DNA from: Citrobacter amalonaticus
GTDB taxonomy: Bacteria; Pseudomonadota; Gammaproteobacteria; Enterobacterales; Enterobacteriaceae
DNA: 64,000 bases
Direction: 5' to 3'
Assembly (NCBI RefSeq): GCF_002918555.1
Contig: NZ_PQMB01000003.1
Location: forward strand, 62,491 to 126,490
Position numbers and translations under genes: made by a program. The notes below the pieces were generated by a model. That model was not told the DNA's origin, ran no database searches, and worked only from the letters and a program-made list of their open reading frames with translations. Position 1 is the first letter of the stretch. Every line of letters starts with the position of its first letter. Positions 16,595 to 26,824 of the stretch are shown here, piece by piece.

Positions 16595-18577
16595 TTAATC
16601 CGACAGCGATTCATCCTTTCGCGCGATGTTTCGCCAGATGCCACCAGAAAGTCTTAAATTTTCGGGGCCACTTTTTAGAATCCGGGTCACACATTTCAGA
16701 TAGTTGTTTTTCCAGCGTTCAGTGAAAGAGGCCTGGCTTTCAAATTTCAACGGATCGACCATTTTCTCAAGGACAAAATGGATATGCCCCTCTCGCCACA
16801 CAGGCACGCCAAACACTGTCGGCAAGTGCATTTTCCAGGCCAGACGTGAGCAAAAAGTGGAGTAGGTAATCTGCTGACCGTGAAATTCAATGGTGGGCGC
16901 CGCAAGGTTCAATGCGCCATCTATTGCGACAACGATGGACTGTCCGCTATGTAAGGTCTGCACACAGGCTCTCACCACTTCAGCTTCGCTTTTATCACTT
17001 ACCGAAATCAACCTTTCCCCATATCCCCCTTTTATTACGCCTGGGGTAGAAGCAACCCATTTACTGTTCATGTTCAGCAGCGACATGATCATTGGCCCGG
17101 CATACATCGCGCCAAGATGAGCTGAGACGACAATGCATCCTCGCTGATCCAGTTGCAGACGCTCAAAGAACTGTTCCACATGCGCGATATTAGCAAGACG
17201 GTACATAGGTTCATCGGCTTGCTGTCCGCGGCATTCAAGCCAGTCGAGCAGAAAATTGTCCGCCAGATATCCCCACTTCGCGCGGCGTTCCCATTCACTG
17301 CGCTCCATGCCGGATTGCCTGCCGCCGATTTCCCATGCCCAGTCGAGTCGCTCAACCGGCAGGTTAACGTGGTCAATTTTCTCATCCAGCGCCTGAAGCC
17401 CTTCTTCGAACGAATTGGCCAGATGCTCGCCTCTGGCCTGAACATAACGCGCGAAAACAGCTTCAGCGTCGTTCCTTTTCCCCGCCTGAAGCAGCGCCGC
17501 TGCCGCATAACGGTTCCATTTGCTGGTCACCCCCTTCTCTGACGCCAGGCGCATAAACTCAGCGCTGGCGGCCTCGTACTGACCTTCCTGGCGAAGCGCC
17601 CGGGCATAAAGCGCCCTGACATAAGGCAGATTAGGATGGCTCGTTAGCCAGCGTTCAAGCAACGGAATGGCCTGCGCATTCTGCCCCGTCCTGATGAGTA
17701 CATCGGCATAACATGTCGCCGCCCGTAAATTATCGGGATTAAAGACAATGGCCTGGCGAAAATGCTCAGCAGCCTGAAGTTTCGCCTCCCGGCTCCGGCT
17801 GGATTTATAACAGGCCAGCCCCAGACTACGGCGTATTATCGCGCCATCCAGCCCCCTTGCTAATGCGGATTCTCCCGTCTGAATGGCCTCCCGATATTTG
17901 CCGATGGCGCTTAATGTATCAACCACCAAACCCGCCGCTTCCTGCGTGTCCACGTTCAGATGCGGAAGCAGCGAAACGGCCAGCTCTTTATCGCCTTTTT
18001 CACGGCTTTTATGTAAGAGGCTGACGCAGGCAGACAGGGCTTCACCCTGCAGGGGGTTGGCAAGCGCCTGCGTTCTGGCCAGTTCAATGGCCTGTTTTTC
18101 TTTTTCTGATAAAACCAGGCTACGTAAACAGAGGGATAAAATTAGGCTATTACCGGGGAAAGCACGCCAGGCCCGTTCAGCTAACTCTGCGACCGTATTG
18201 AAATGCCTGCATTTAATCAAACAGCTCGCGACCAGCTGTACATCCTCTGGCTGACACATATTCACGGCAAGCAGTTTATTCACAACCTGAAGAACAACAT
18301 CCAGATTACGTGACGCGAGCGGCGAGATAATCCAGCGGCGCAATAGGTTCCGACTATTATTAGCCGTCAGTACGCCGTCGGAGAGTAAAGAGAGACCTGA
18401 TGTCACCTCTCCCTTACGTAAATAAGCAATCGCAAATAAAAGAATATGTTGCGCATTCCCGGCAGTCTCCTCCACCTTTGTAGGATGCTGGCGGTAATAT
18501 TCACACAACTCCTCCCAGTTTTCTTTTTTAAGCAGGGTGGTTGGCGATATTTTTTCAACTGTGGTGTATAAGCTCAT
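16595..18577 (-). CDS. vexE: VexE, Vi-polysaccharide lipid-terminus acyltransferase-like protein
   Basis: A 660-residue protein, the normal VexE length. Residues about 1-370 are helical TPR-like repeats (for example REAKLQAAEHFRQAIVFNPD). The C-terminal third resembles lipid A lauroyl/myristoyl acyltransferases, with a candidate catalytic H487 in VVSAHLGAMYAG and a later VVAIDGALNLAAPTIEFHG. In Salmonella Typhi VexE is reported to acylate the reducing-end lipid of Vi, which anchors and allows export of the chain. The HX4D/E pattern of lipid A acyltransferases is not strict here (H487 is followed at +5 by Tyr). It is the last gene of the operon, 20 bases after vexD. Confidence 0.9.
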   Translation of the reverse strand: MSLYTTVEKISPTTLLKKENWEELCEYYRQHPTKVEETAGNAQHILLFAIAYLRKGEVTSGLSLLSDGVLTANNSRNLLRRWIISPLASRNLDVVLQVVNKLLAVNMCQPEDVQLVASCLIKCRHFNTVAELAERAWRAFPGNSLILSLCLRSLVLSEKEKQAIELARTQALANPLQGEALSACVSLLHKSREKGDKELAVSLLPHLNVDTQEAAGLVVDTLSAIGKYREAIQTGESALARGLDGAIIRRSLGLACYKSSRSREAKLQAAEHFRQAIVFNPDNLRAATCYADVLIRTGQNAQAIPLLERWLTSHPNLPYVRALYARALRQEGQYEAASAEFMRLASEKGVTSKWNRYAAAALLQAGKRNDAEAVFARYVQARGEHLANSFEEGLQALDEKIDHVNLPVERLDWAWEIGGRQSGMERSEWERRAKWGYLADNFLLDWLECRGQQADEPMYRLANIAHVEQFFERLQLDQRGCIVVSAHLGAMYAGPMIMSLLNMNSKWVASTPGVIKGGYGERLISVSDKSEAEVVRACVQTLHSGQSIVVAIDGALNLAAPTIEFHGQQITYSTFCSRLAWKMHLPTVFGVPVWREGHIHFVLEKMVDPLKFESQASFTERWKNNYLKCVTRILKSGPENLRLSGGIWRNIARKDESLSD

Positions 18578-18597
18578 CGAATTTCCTTCATAAACTG

Positions 18598-19905
18598 TTA
18601 TTCACGCATACGCCTGATGGCGATCAGCAATGAAATAACTATGTACGCGACGGCAAGTAATACAAAAAACATGAGCCATTTCGCGCCATCGTCGTAGCGA
18701 CGAGAATCAGAAACCACCATAGGCTGGGAAATGACCAATAAATAACGCCTCTCACGTAATGCCTGTAATTTTCCCTGTTGCAGCGTCTGCAAAGCGGATT
18801 CCCAGCGTGTTTTCGCGATCTCCCCCTGAAGACGAAGATCTTCAAAGAGAGACAGGCTTTCTGATGATCCTTGAGAACCCAGCTTGTTTGACAGACGATT
18901 ACGCTGCTCACTAATCAGCTTTTTCAGGACCGTCATTCTTGCCACAAGGCGCGGGATTTGCGGATTCTGATCTAAACCGTTCGCCATCAATTGATCGTAT
19001 TCTGCTTTCGCTTCCGCCCGCTGTGTTTCAAATCCAGCGATCAGTTGGTAAATCGCCGTTACCGTCTCCTGTGGCTCAATATCCTTCTGGATATGCTGTA
19101 TTTTCAATAAATCCAGGCGTACCGCTGACAGATTTTCCTGTGCGGTTTTGACATCGTTTTCCAGCCATAAAATACGTTCCTGCTGCATCCTCGCCGACAC
19201 CGTATTGACGTGCTGTTCGGCAAATTCCAGAATACGTTGAGCAAAAAACTCTGCCTTTTGCGCATCCAGCGCCATAACGTTCAACCGTAACATTCCCTGT
19301 TGTATATCTGCGGAAACGGAAACTTTAGATAAATAATAGCGATAGGGATCGCTGTTAATACCCAACGGGGCGTTATAACGGGAAAACAGGGCAATATCGC
19401 GTTGCGAAAAATACGTTAAAAAACCCAGTTCCTTTTCCATCCGATCCATCATTTCTTTTGAAAGAATAAATTCACGAACCTGGAATCCTTCCGACATCTC
19501 ATTACCACTGCCAAAAAAAGCCGCTCCGGAAAAGTTATCCTGGCTGGCTTCGGATTGCACAATAAAGGTCGCATCGGCGCTATAAAAACGGGAAGTGAGT
19601 AACCATGACATAAACATGATCGCCAGCAGGGGTAACCCGATATAGAGAAAGAGACGACGTAATGACTGTTTCGCTTGTTCTATGCGCCGCTCTTTGATTA
19701 TCAACGACGCTCTGCGGACCGCATCCGCATCCGTGGCGGCCCAGTCTGACTCTTTATGATTATCGCCTCCGTGCTGTTCAGCAGCTTTTTCTGCCTGGCG
19801 TAACAAATGCGCCTCTTCTTTTTTCCGCAGCCGGGAATCACGACTCTCTTCTGCCACCCTTGCCCTTTCCTCTTTCCATTTTTTGATACGTTCTGAGTTA
19901 TCCAC
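18598..19905 (-). CDS. vexD: VexD, capsule-export inner-membrane/periplasmic protein (KpsE/PCP family)
   Basis: A 435-residue polysaccharide co-polymerase-type protein. A charged cytoplasmic N terminus (about 1-85, coiled-coil-like and rich in Lys/Glu/Arg) precedes a membrane helix (about 86-106). A long periplasmic coiled coil follows (about 225-390), then a C-terminal membrane helix near 408-428. With VexA it is expected to bridge the inner-membrane ABC transporter and the outer-membrane pore. The gene lies between vexC and vexE with gaps of about 20 bases, in the order known for viaB. Confidence 0.9.
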   Translation of the reverse strand: MDNSERIKKWKEERARVAEESRDSRLRKKEEAHLLRQAEKAAEQHGGDNHKESDWAATDADAVRRASLIIKERRIEQAKQSLRRLFLYIGLPLLAIMFMSWLLTSRFYSADATFIVQSEASQDNFSGAAFFGSGNEMSEGFQVREFILSKEMMDRMEKELGFLTYFSQRDIALFSRYNAPLGINSDPYRYYLSKVSVSADIQQGMLRLNVMALDAQKAEFFAQRILEFAEQHVNTVSARMQQERILWLENDVKTAQENLSAVRLDLLKIQHIQKDIEPQETVTAIYQLIAGFETQRAEAKAEYDQLMANGLDQNPQIPRLVARMTVLKKLISEQRNRLSNKLGSQGSSESLSLFEDLRLQGEIAKTRWESALQTLQQGKLQALRERRYLLVISQPMVVSDSRRYDDGAKWLMFFVLLAVAYIVISLLIAIRRMRE

Positions 19906-19927
19906 AATATATCCGTATGTTTTCTAT

Positions 19928-20629
19928 TTATATATCAAAGGAATTATCATCATCTTCTGCCACCGCCCGATTTGACTGATGCCGTTCAAAAAGCGCAGTA
20001 GCCTGTGCCAAATCGGGACACATGATGATTTTTCCATGGAGCAGCACGCCGAAAGTGTGGCAATGCTCTTTTATAAGACGAGGGTTACGGGTTAAAACAA
20101 CCAGACCTTTATGCTGTAACTCACGGGCAAGCGCCCCCTGCATACGCCGTTGTGAAGAACTGTCCCCGGTATAGAGTTTGTCATCGGCAATATACAGCCG
20201 ACAAGGAAGCAACAGATTAATGGCAAACGCGAGATGCGCCTTCATCGTGACGGAATATGCGCTCACTTTATCGGTAAAGCGTTGCTCGAGCTGGGTCAAC
20301 TGGTAGCAGAAATGGGAAAACTCATCACCATCCAGCCCATAGAAACTGGCCATCATGCGGGCATTTTCTTCACCCGTTAACCCTGGCAGGATGAAGGCGT
20401 TTCCCCCGAGCGGCAGCGCATCGCCTCGCTGTCCAACAAAGTCACCCTCATCGGGTGCCTCGATGCCGCACAGCATCCGGGTTAACGTCGTTTTGCCCGA
20501 GCCCTGCGCCGCCAGAATCCCGACATGGTCACGGTCATCCATAACAAAGTCCATCTGGTCAAAGACAACCTGAGGGCCTTTGGCAGTATCAAAATACCGG
20601 GTACAGTTTAATAATCCGAACACCAACAC
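19928..20629 (-). CDS. vexC: VexC, ATPase of the Vi capsule ABC exporter (KpsT family)
   Basis: A 233-residue nucleotide-binding subunit. Walker A is clear at GSGKTT (residues 43-48). The ABC signature region reads AYSVTMK (124-130), where KpsT-like ATPases have YSSGM. Walker B reads LYIADD (145-150), so the usual catalytic Glu is replaced by Asp. It drives export of Vi polysaccharide through VexB. Whether the degenerate signature is shared by all VexC proteins I cannot check here. The gene sits 18 bases after vexB. Confidence 0.9.
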   Translation of the reverse strand: MLVFGLLNCTRYFDTAKGPQVVFDQMDFVMDDRDHVGILAAQGSGKTTLTRMLCGIEAPDEGDFVGQRGDALPLGGNAFILPGLTGEENARMMASFYGLDGDEFSHFCYQLTQLEQRFTDKVSAYSVTMKAHLAFAINLLLPCRLYIADDKLYTGDSSSQRRMQGALARELQHKGLVVLTRNPRLIKEHCHTFGVLLHGKIIMCPDLAQATALFERHQSNRAVAEDDDNSFDI

Positions 20630-20647
20630 GTTTCTCCAGAAGCAAAA

Positions 20648-21442
20648 TCAATGATTATCCGTGCCGTACAGCCTGCGAAAAATCACACCTGATAAAAATA
20701 ACGTGGCGGAAAATGCCAAAGGATAAAGAGGTTCAACGTAAAAAGAGTGATACCCCTCAAACATCCCCTCCCTGACGATTTCATTAACATGAAGCAATGG
20801 ATTCCAGCCAAGCACGCTAAATATGGAATAAGGCAATTCATTCGCGGTATAAAATACCGCCGATATTAAAAACATGGGTCTTAAAATCACAGGCACAATT
20901 TTATAAACCAGCGGGAAGCGGCCGGATAACGCATCACAAAAATAACCAAAGGAGAATCCCAGAAGCCACGCCCTTAGCATCCCGTCAAAAATCAGGATCG
21001 GTTTACAGACCTCCCATCGGGAGAAAACCATAAAATTAATAAATGATACGATAATATAAATAACTACCGCATTGACAAATTCCACGGCGGCCAGTGAAAA
21101 AGTCACGTGTCCCCTTTTTACCGGAGCGACTACCGCAAGCGAAGCGTAAAAAGATCGCGAACGCATTGTGGCGGTGATGGTATAGCGAAACAACAGATAG
21201 GGCAAAATACCGGCAATCACAAAACTGATATCGTCAGTAAATATAGGTACCGTACGTGACAACAGCTGAAAAGAGACGACCGTAATGGTGATCCATGCCA
21301 GAGGCACCGCTAATACCATCACGTAGCTTAATATATTATCATGAAATCTTGCTCTGATATCCCTCGACATTAATAAGATAATTAATTCGCAGAAAGCGAG
21401 CAGCTTTCTGAAATAATCAGCAGGCTTTGTTGAAATATTCAT
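20648..21442 (-). CDS. vexB: VexB, membrane subunit of the Vi capsule ABC exporter (KpsM family)
   Basis: A 264-residue ABC-2 type permease with six hydrophobic segments. KpsM-like features include [18 protein letters not shown] near the N terminus, an [20 protein letters not shown] loop and the late [20 protein letters not shown] motif. The start at 21442 is chosen because it gives the usual VexB length and lies 10 bases after the vexA stop. A start 30 bases upstream, overlapping vexA, is possible. Confidence 0.9.
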   Translation of the reverse strand: MNISTKPADYFRKLLAFCELIILLMSRDIRARFHDNILSYVMVLAVPLAWITITVVSFQLLSRTVPIFTDDISFVIAGILPYLLFRYTITATMRSRSFYASLAVVAPVKRGHVTFSLAAVEFVNAVVIYIIVSFINFMVFSRWEVCKPILIFDGMLRAWLLGFSFGYFCDALSGRFPLVYKIVPVILRPMFLISAVFYTANELPYSIFSVLGWNPLLHVNEIVREGMFEGYHSFYVEPLYPLAFSATLFLSGVIFRRLYGTDNH

Positions 21443-21452
21443 AAATCCATGA

Positions 21453-22520
21453 TTAAAGCGCATTGGTGCCACGGATCAGAAAAGCATCAAATGCCGCTTT
21501 TACCTTAGCAAAGTCGGTCAACGAGGCGTTCGAGATATAGATGACGTCACCATCTTCTATCTTCAGGGTTCTGGCCCGAAACACGGAATCAGGCAGGCTC
21601 ATATCGACATGATAGATGTTCGGCTTACGCACTTGCTGTTTTGCCCGTTCAGCTTCGTTATGTTTGAACAGAAAAACAGACTGGGGATCGGCAAGGTTAT
21701 CGTTCAGGCCTTTCGCCAGCGCCAGGGCGTCAACCATGCTGGAGTGACGTTTAACTAACGCGTGCTTCCCCTGGACGCCCGCGGCGCCGAGGACATTCAC
21801 ATACTCCGTAACCGGGCGCAGGGTAATGCGATCGTCAGGCTGTAAAGCGATATCTAACGCAGGGTACTGATAGATATCAGCAAGACGGGCGCGGAACCGA
21901 TGCTGCTCACGGGTAACGCTGATTTCCGTCATATCAGCACTGGCATTTTCAATTGTCGCCGCAGCCAGGAAATGACTTAAATGGTTCATGCTCTGATCAA
22001 GAGGAAAGCGCCCCGTTTTCCCACCACCACCTTCCACGGTCACCATTGCACCAGTACGGGCGGTTAGCGTGACCAAAACCTGGGGATTAAGTACCACGCG
22101 CGAAAGACGCTTTCTGATCTCTTCCGCCAGTTGAGTTACATCCAGCCCCCCCACGGCTATCGTCCCGGCATAAGGGACCCTGACGGTTTGATCCCCAGCC
22201 ACGAGAATATTCTCGAAATCCGCACGATCGCCGTTTGAATTATCAGATAAATATCCCGCGCCGCCCGAAGATAAAATGGTGACGTGGAGGACATCACCCG
22301 CGGTGAGCAATGTCCATTGCCAACGATTAACGTTAAAAATGGTGTCAGGAACATTTTTCGCAATGACATCCGCATCATCTGATTTAAACGCCGATGTCAC
22401 CTCCACCAGGCGATATTCAGGATCGTCCTTATTAATAAGGCTGGATTTAAATGCCGCCCTGGGGATCGTGCACCCCGAAAGCAATACAGCCACCATTAAA
22501 GCAACAATAATTTTATTCAT
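21453..22520 (-). CDS. vexA: VexA, outer-membrane capsule export lipoprotein (KpsD/Wza-like)
   Basis: A 355-residue polysaccharide-export (PES) lipoprotein. The lipobox LLSGC places acylated Cys at residue 17. The PES motif region runs from about 70 ([11 protein letters not shown]), with [20 protein letters not shown] and the downstream SLBB-type repeats ([14 protein letters not shown]). It forms the outer-membrane channel for Vi chains and works with VexD and VexBC. The gene follows tviE by 49 bases, the largest gap inside the tviB-vexE run. Confidence 0.92.
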   Translation of the reverse strand: MNKIIVALMVAVLLSGCTIPRAAFKSSLINKDDPEYRLVEVTSAFKSDDADVIAKNVPDTIFNVNRWQWTLLTAGDVLHVTILSSGGAGYLSDNSNGDRADFENILVAGDQTVRVPYAGTIAVGGLDVTQLAEEIRKRLSRVVLNPQVLVTLTARTGAMVTVEGGGGKTGRFPLDQSMNHLSHFLAAATIENASADMTEISVTREQHRFRARLADIYQYPALDIALQPDDRITLRPVTEYVNVLGAAGVQGKHALVKRHSSMVDALALAKGLNDNLADPQSVFLFKHNEAERAKQQVRKPNIYHVDMSLPDSVFRARTLKIEDGDVIYISNASLTDFAKVKAAFDAFLIRGTNAL

Positions 22521-22569
22521 AAATGTCTGTTTTATAGGGATGATGGAAATTCAAACGCAGCCAAAAAAA

Positions 22570-24300
22570 CTACGTTGGCAAGGTAGTAATGGTTTGGACA
22601 AACGAATTCATCATATTTTCCACCGAGAAACGTTCCTGCAAAAATGACTGCGTTTGATCGCAAATACCGGTTCTGCTACGCCATAAAGTCACCAGTTTTT
22701 CGGCATAATGACACGCCTGTTCCAGATTAACCGTCTGCGCATCATCCAGAATATGGCCAGAGAGCCCCTCGATAAAACACTCCGCCGCACCGCCGGCTGG
22801 CGTTGAAATTACCGGCACGCCGACCATTTGCGCTTCAATAAGCACATTGGGTAATCCCTCATATCGCGAAAAGAGCATAAACACATTCATTTTCTGTAGC
22901 CAAAACCCCACATCACGCGAGACGCCAACAAACAGGATCCGCTCCAGGATCCCCATTTGTTCAGCCCGCTGCTGCGCCTCAGCCCGCAGCTCGCCGTCAC
23001 CGACCAGAATAAAACGGCTGGTGGGATGTTGTTTCAGATAGCCAGCGGCGAAATCGATCCAGGCGAAGGGACTCTTATCGCCAACGAAGCGAAAAACACC
23101 ACCGATTGTGGTATCAGCGTCTGACGTTTTGTGGAGGAACTGCTGCCAGATTTTGTGTGAGACCTCTGACGAAGGCTCAGTAGCCGGAGGAACGACACCG
23201 TTATAGACCACCTGGAATTTGCGCTCATCGAGCTGTAACCATTCGGCGTAGTGGCGGGCGACGCAGTGGTTATTACTCATAAAATCAACGCCAGGAACCT
23301 CCGCAAGGGCCTGGTACAGCGGTTCATATTCCGGTTTGAACAGGCGTTTACGCACCACCGGCGGCAACCCGCGCAGTCCGAGCTGAATCCTGGGCACCTC
23401 CGCAATAAGCGCCGCCAGCGCCACCATCAGGCAGGCGCCATCTTGCCAGACAGACAGATAATCAGGCTGGCGCTGGCGCAAGTGGGGCACTAAATGCTTA
23501 ATCCCGTAGTTGCAGACCGGCGGAAGGTGGGAGAGCAATAAACGCAATTCAGGGGAATCCAGGGTGGTATCGTCGAAAAAAGGCTCCGTTATCTTCGCGA
23601 TTTCAACCACCTCAACCTGTTCATCGGTCACTTCTTTCAGGAAAAAATCCTGCTTTAACTCCGGTGACAGCGAGCGAATGATAAGTTCAACCGGCTCTTC
23701 CACCCTGAGGCCGCCGATCTCACCGCCCTCCCGATATTTCTTCGAAATCTCAATCGCTAACCTCGAAATTTGCCGCTCGGCTCCGCCACTCCCCAGCGAC
23801 CCCGTACATAATGAAATCCGCCCCAGCCGCCCAACGGGAAGCGCCCGCGTCTGTCGATGGCGGTATGACAATATGGCGTGTTTCATGGCAATAATTCGGG
23901 TATTGGTTCCGGCAGGAATGATTTCCCCTTCAAGCTGTTCCAGCAAATTGCAGATGCTATTGATTTTACCTAAGTAATTTTTATATTTTTTTAAAGACTC
24001 CTCGCCGATGCCAGCGAGGATGAACTGAGCATCTTTAGCCAGCCCGCGATTATATAAACGACGCGCATATTCATAACGTGCCTCATCGATATTCTGCGCG
24101 ACTAATGCTTCATAAAGCGTATACGCACGTTCGGTGTCATTTAAGTCATGGAACAGTTCCGCTTTTTTTAGCGCCGCCGGCGAGGAGATATTGTCATCCG
24201 GCAATTCGCTATCAATGAAAGCAATGGCCTCCGCTACTTTTCCCTCTTTTTTCAGCCGGGAAACCCTTTTCGTCAATGCCTCGATATCCATTTCCGACAT
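22570..24300 (-). CDS. tviE: TviE, Vi polysaccharide glycosyltransferase
   Basis: A 576-residue cytoplasmic or membrane-associated protein. The first 150 residues are helical, TPR-like. The rest is a GT-B glycosyltransferase of the GT4 type: SLGSGGAERQISRLA in the acceptor half, RFVGDKSPFAWIDFAAGYL, FILVGDGELRAEAQQRAEQM, and the sugar-nucleotide signature SRYEGLPNVLIEAQMVGVPV with conserved Glu residues. It polymerises N-acetylgalactosaminuronic acid from UDP-GalNAcA into the alpha-1,4-linked Vi chain. It starts 5 bases after tviD, with AAGGG upstream. Colinearity with Typhi TviE is high across the whole protein from memory. Confidence 0.92.
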   Translation of the reverse strand: MSEMDIEALTKRVSRLKKEGKVAEAIAFIDSELPDDNISSPAALKKAELFHDLNDTERAYTLYEALVAQNIDEARYEYARRLYNRGLAKDAQFILAGIGEESLKKYKNYLGKINSICNLLEQLEGEIIPAGTNTRIIAMKHAILSYRHRQTRALPVGRLGRISLCTGSLGSGGAERQISRLAIEISKKYREGGEIGGLRVEEPVELIIRSLSPELKQDFFLKEVTDEQVEVVEIAKITEPFFDDTTLDSPELRLLLSHLPPVCNYGIKHLVPHLRQRQPDYLSVWQDGACLMVALAALIAEVPRIQLGLRGLPPVVRKRLFKPEYEPLYQALAEVPGVDFMSNNHCVARHYAEWLQLDERKFQVVYNGVVPPATEPSSEVSHKIWQQFLHKTSDADTTIGGVFRFVGDKSPFAWIDFAAGYLKQHPTSRFILVGDGELRAEAQQRAEQMGILERILFVGVSRDVGFWLQKMNVFMLFSRYEGLPNVLIEAQMVGVPVISTPAGGAAECFIEGLSGHILDDAQTVNLEQACHYAEKLVTLWRSRTGICDQTQSFLQERFSVENMMNSFVQTITTLPT

Positions 24301-24305
24301 AATAA

Positions 24306-26792
24306 CTACCCTTTCCTTGATGTATTTTTGCTCAGCGTCGTCTGACAGATAGCAATCTGTCTTGTAACGGAATCGGTTGGCCCACTCACTTTTTCCAGGC
24401 GTTGCCAGTACAGCAATGCCTGCTCATAATCGCGAAGATGCATTGAATTCAGCGCGGCATACTTCAACGCGTAGGTATTTTCGTTATCAAAGACGAGCAG
24501 TTTCCTGGCGTAATCCAGATTTTCGAGGGAGGTAATCACGCCGCCGCCTTCCTTGATGGAGTCATCAAACAATCTGATAATTTGTTTATATTCACGCACC
24601 AGCCGCTGAACATCAGGATCGATACGTTTCAACTTGATAAGCAAGGACAGTGCCTCATCCAGGCGACCTTCATTTTTCTTCTGGCGAACAAATTTGAGTG
24701 CCCTGGTCGCGACGTGGCGACACTCTTTCTCAAATAAAACATTCACGGAAGGATTCTGGAAAGACGGAGAAATGCTCATTAAGTCTGCGATCAGGTCAAC
24801 GAGAAAGGGAATGTCATTGATATGACGCAGGCTGCGTAACGTTATTGCCTGTAGGCTGGTAATCGCCGGATTACGCATTAATGTCATATGAGACAGCGTA
24901 CACGCCTCTTTCCAGGACTCAATATTCACCAGCGTTCGCGCACAATAAACCGCGCTCACGGGATCAAATTCTAACAGCGGCCAAACAATTTTCGCGCCAG
25001 CAACGATATTTTCATAGTCCTCACTCTCGTACATTTCTTTTAATTTTTCACGCCATGCCGTTTTTACTTCATTATTGAAACTTGAAATACGCGCATGCGG
25101 ATAAACGATAAATGCGGAGTAGGTATAAACCAGGGAAGTGCTCAGCGAAACGAAATCATCAACTGAATGCAGGGAGAGCGCCATCGTGTTCCACGCCACA
25201 AAGACATCTTGTAATTTATCTTTATACGAAGAACTCAGCGCCAGCTGATGGCTCATATTCTTGATGGAAGAGGCGGCTCTGAAAATGAGTCCGGCATCAG
25301 GAATTGCCGACAATGCCGTTAACGCAAACCCGGATTCATGCTGGAGTAGCCACTCCAGCGTCTGTTTGAATATCAATTCATTTTTAAATGATATCGCCAG
25401 CGACAACCCCTTCTCCATAAACGCGTCGCTCAGACAATTTGACTCAACGCCGGCAAAAAAGGCCTCTGAAAATGCCTTACCATCGCGAAAATACTGGGTG
25501 CTGTTCAGGAAATTAACCCAGCCGGAGTGGGTCGCTGGATTTAATAACAGAACTCGCTTCCAGTACTGATATGACTTATCAAAAAGTTGCAGTGCATCGG
25601 CTGAATCTGCAGCGACGGTCAGGACTTCCTCATCTTCAATCTCGTTTGACAGCATCATTTCAGCCGTCGACAACGCCTCTTCCCAGTGCCCAAGCCCATG
25701 CAGGGCTTTAAGACGGCAACGCAGGGTGCTATCCGTCGTACCAATGATCTGTTCAACATCCACAATATCCTGATAAGCCTGTTCAAAATAACCTAACCGG
25801 CTAAACAGGACAGAACGTAACTGCACCAGTATGGGGTCTTGCTGCTTATTTCTCAGCGCAGCGAACAGTTTCTGCGAAGCCAGGACAATTTCATCATTAG
25901 CCAACAGTTTGTTGATAAGCAACGTCAACTCGCGCATCTGATCTTGTTTTTCTTGTCGGGTGCCATCGACATGATGAATTTTGCTGTTAATAACATCCTT
26001 AAAGATCGACGCCACGATAGCGTCACCAAACAAGTCGGTATAATGCGTGAGATCGTCACCGTTTCTTTCCAGCGACCTCTTTTGCCCCCACTTTGCCATC
26101 AGGTGCGTGGGATTAATGCAGGGGATATCCATCTTACTGGCGATAGTCTCTACATTTTTGATCAACCGACTGCGGGACTGAATGAGCGCCCCGGCACGCG
26201 TCAGGGCATTTACATGGGTCATAAACATGACGCGATCGCGACCAAGAAGCTGCACGATCTCCTGCATATCCTGCTCAATGGCCTGTTCGTCCATTTGCTC
26301 GACGTGGATGCTTCTCAGTAATTCGCGATCGTCCTGCGACATTCCGACATAGCACGGTTCTTCTTTCAGATAAGCTTCCAGTTTCTGCTGATTGCCTTTT
26401 GTCGCCAGCGACCAGTAAATGCGTGCACGTTCTGGCTTACTAAAGAAATCGTAAAAATGTCTGGTTAAGTAATTTATCTGCAGGCAATAATCGTACGCCA
26501 TAATCTTTTTCTGGCTCGAGATCTCAACGATATAAAAATCAGAGAGAGCATGAATATCCGCATTCGTATATTGAATCGAAGGCCGAAAAATAAAAGGCTG
26601 CACGTTTTCCGGGATGCTCACTGTCCCCAGAATAAACCGAATTTGCTGCAATGCTTCACTGCTGGTATGGGTAAACCCATAAATTTTTTTAAAGTTAGCC
26701 TGGAAATTAAAATAAGGCTGTGCTCGCTTAACCGGGTTGACAATCCGGCAGCTGCCGATCGGCGTAAGCGTAAACATCCCTGACGATTTCAT
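24306..26792 (-). CDS. tviD: TviD, Vi polysaccharide biosynthesis protein (O-acetylation/assembly)
   Basis: An 828-residue protein; TviD of Typhi is of nearly the same size. The N-terminal part (about 1-270) contains the conserved opening FTLTPIGSCRI and an SGNH-like region in which DRVMFMTHVNALTR is prominent. The remainder is TPR-like helices. TviD is required for Vi and has been linked to O-acetylation of the galactosaminuronic acid C3 hydroxyl. The start at 26792 is preferred because GGAAG lies about 10 bases upstream; the internal Met6 has a poor ribosome-binding site. It follows tviC by 32 bases. Confidence 0.9.
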   Translation of the reverse strand: MKSSGMFTLTPIGSCRIVNPVKRAQPYFNFQANFKKIYGFTHTSSEALQQIRFILGTVSIPENVQPFIFRPSIQYTNADIHALSDFYIVEISSQKKIMAYDYCLQINYLTRHFYDFFSKPERARIYWSLATKGNQQKLEAYLKEEPCYVGMSQDDRELLRSIHVEQMDEQAIEQDMQEIVQLLGRDRVMFMTHVNALTRAGALIQSRSRLIKNVETIASKMDIPCINPTHLMAKWGQKRSLERNGDDLTHYTDLFGDAIVASIFKDVINSKIHHVDGTRQEKQDQMRELTLLINKLLANDEIVLASQKLFAALRNKQQDPILVQLRSVLFSRLGYFEQAYQDIVDVEQIIGTTDSTLRCRLKALHGLGHWEEALSTAEMMLSNEIEDEEVLTVAADSADALQLFDKSYQYWKRVLLLNPATHSGWVNFLNSTQYFRDGKAFSEAFFAGVESNCLSDAFMEKGLSLAISFKNELIFKQTLEWLLQHESGFALTALSAIPDAGLIFRAASSIKNMSHQLALSSSYKDKLQDVFVAWNTMALSLHSVDDFVSLSTSLVYTYSAFIVYPHARISSFNNEVKTAWREKLKEMYESEDYENIVAGAKIVWPLLEFDPVSAVYCARTLVNIESWKEACTLSHMTLMRNPAITSLQAITLRSLRHINDIPFLVDLIADLMSISPSFQNPSVNVLFEKECRHVATRALKFVRQKKNEGRLDEALSLLIKLKRIDPDVQRLVREYKQIIRLFDDSIKEGGGVITSLENLDYARKLLVFDNENTYALKYAALNSMHLRDYEQALLYWQRLEKVSGPTDSVTRQIAICQTTLSKNTSRKG

Positions 26793-26824
26793 TATAGTCT
26801 TCCACGTTAAGGTAATATGAGTGC

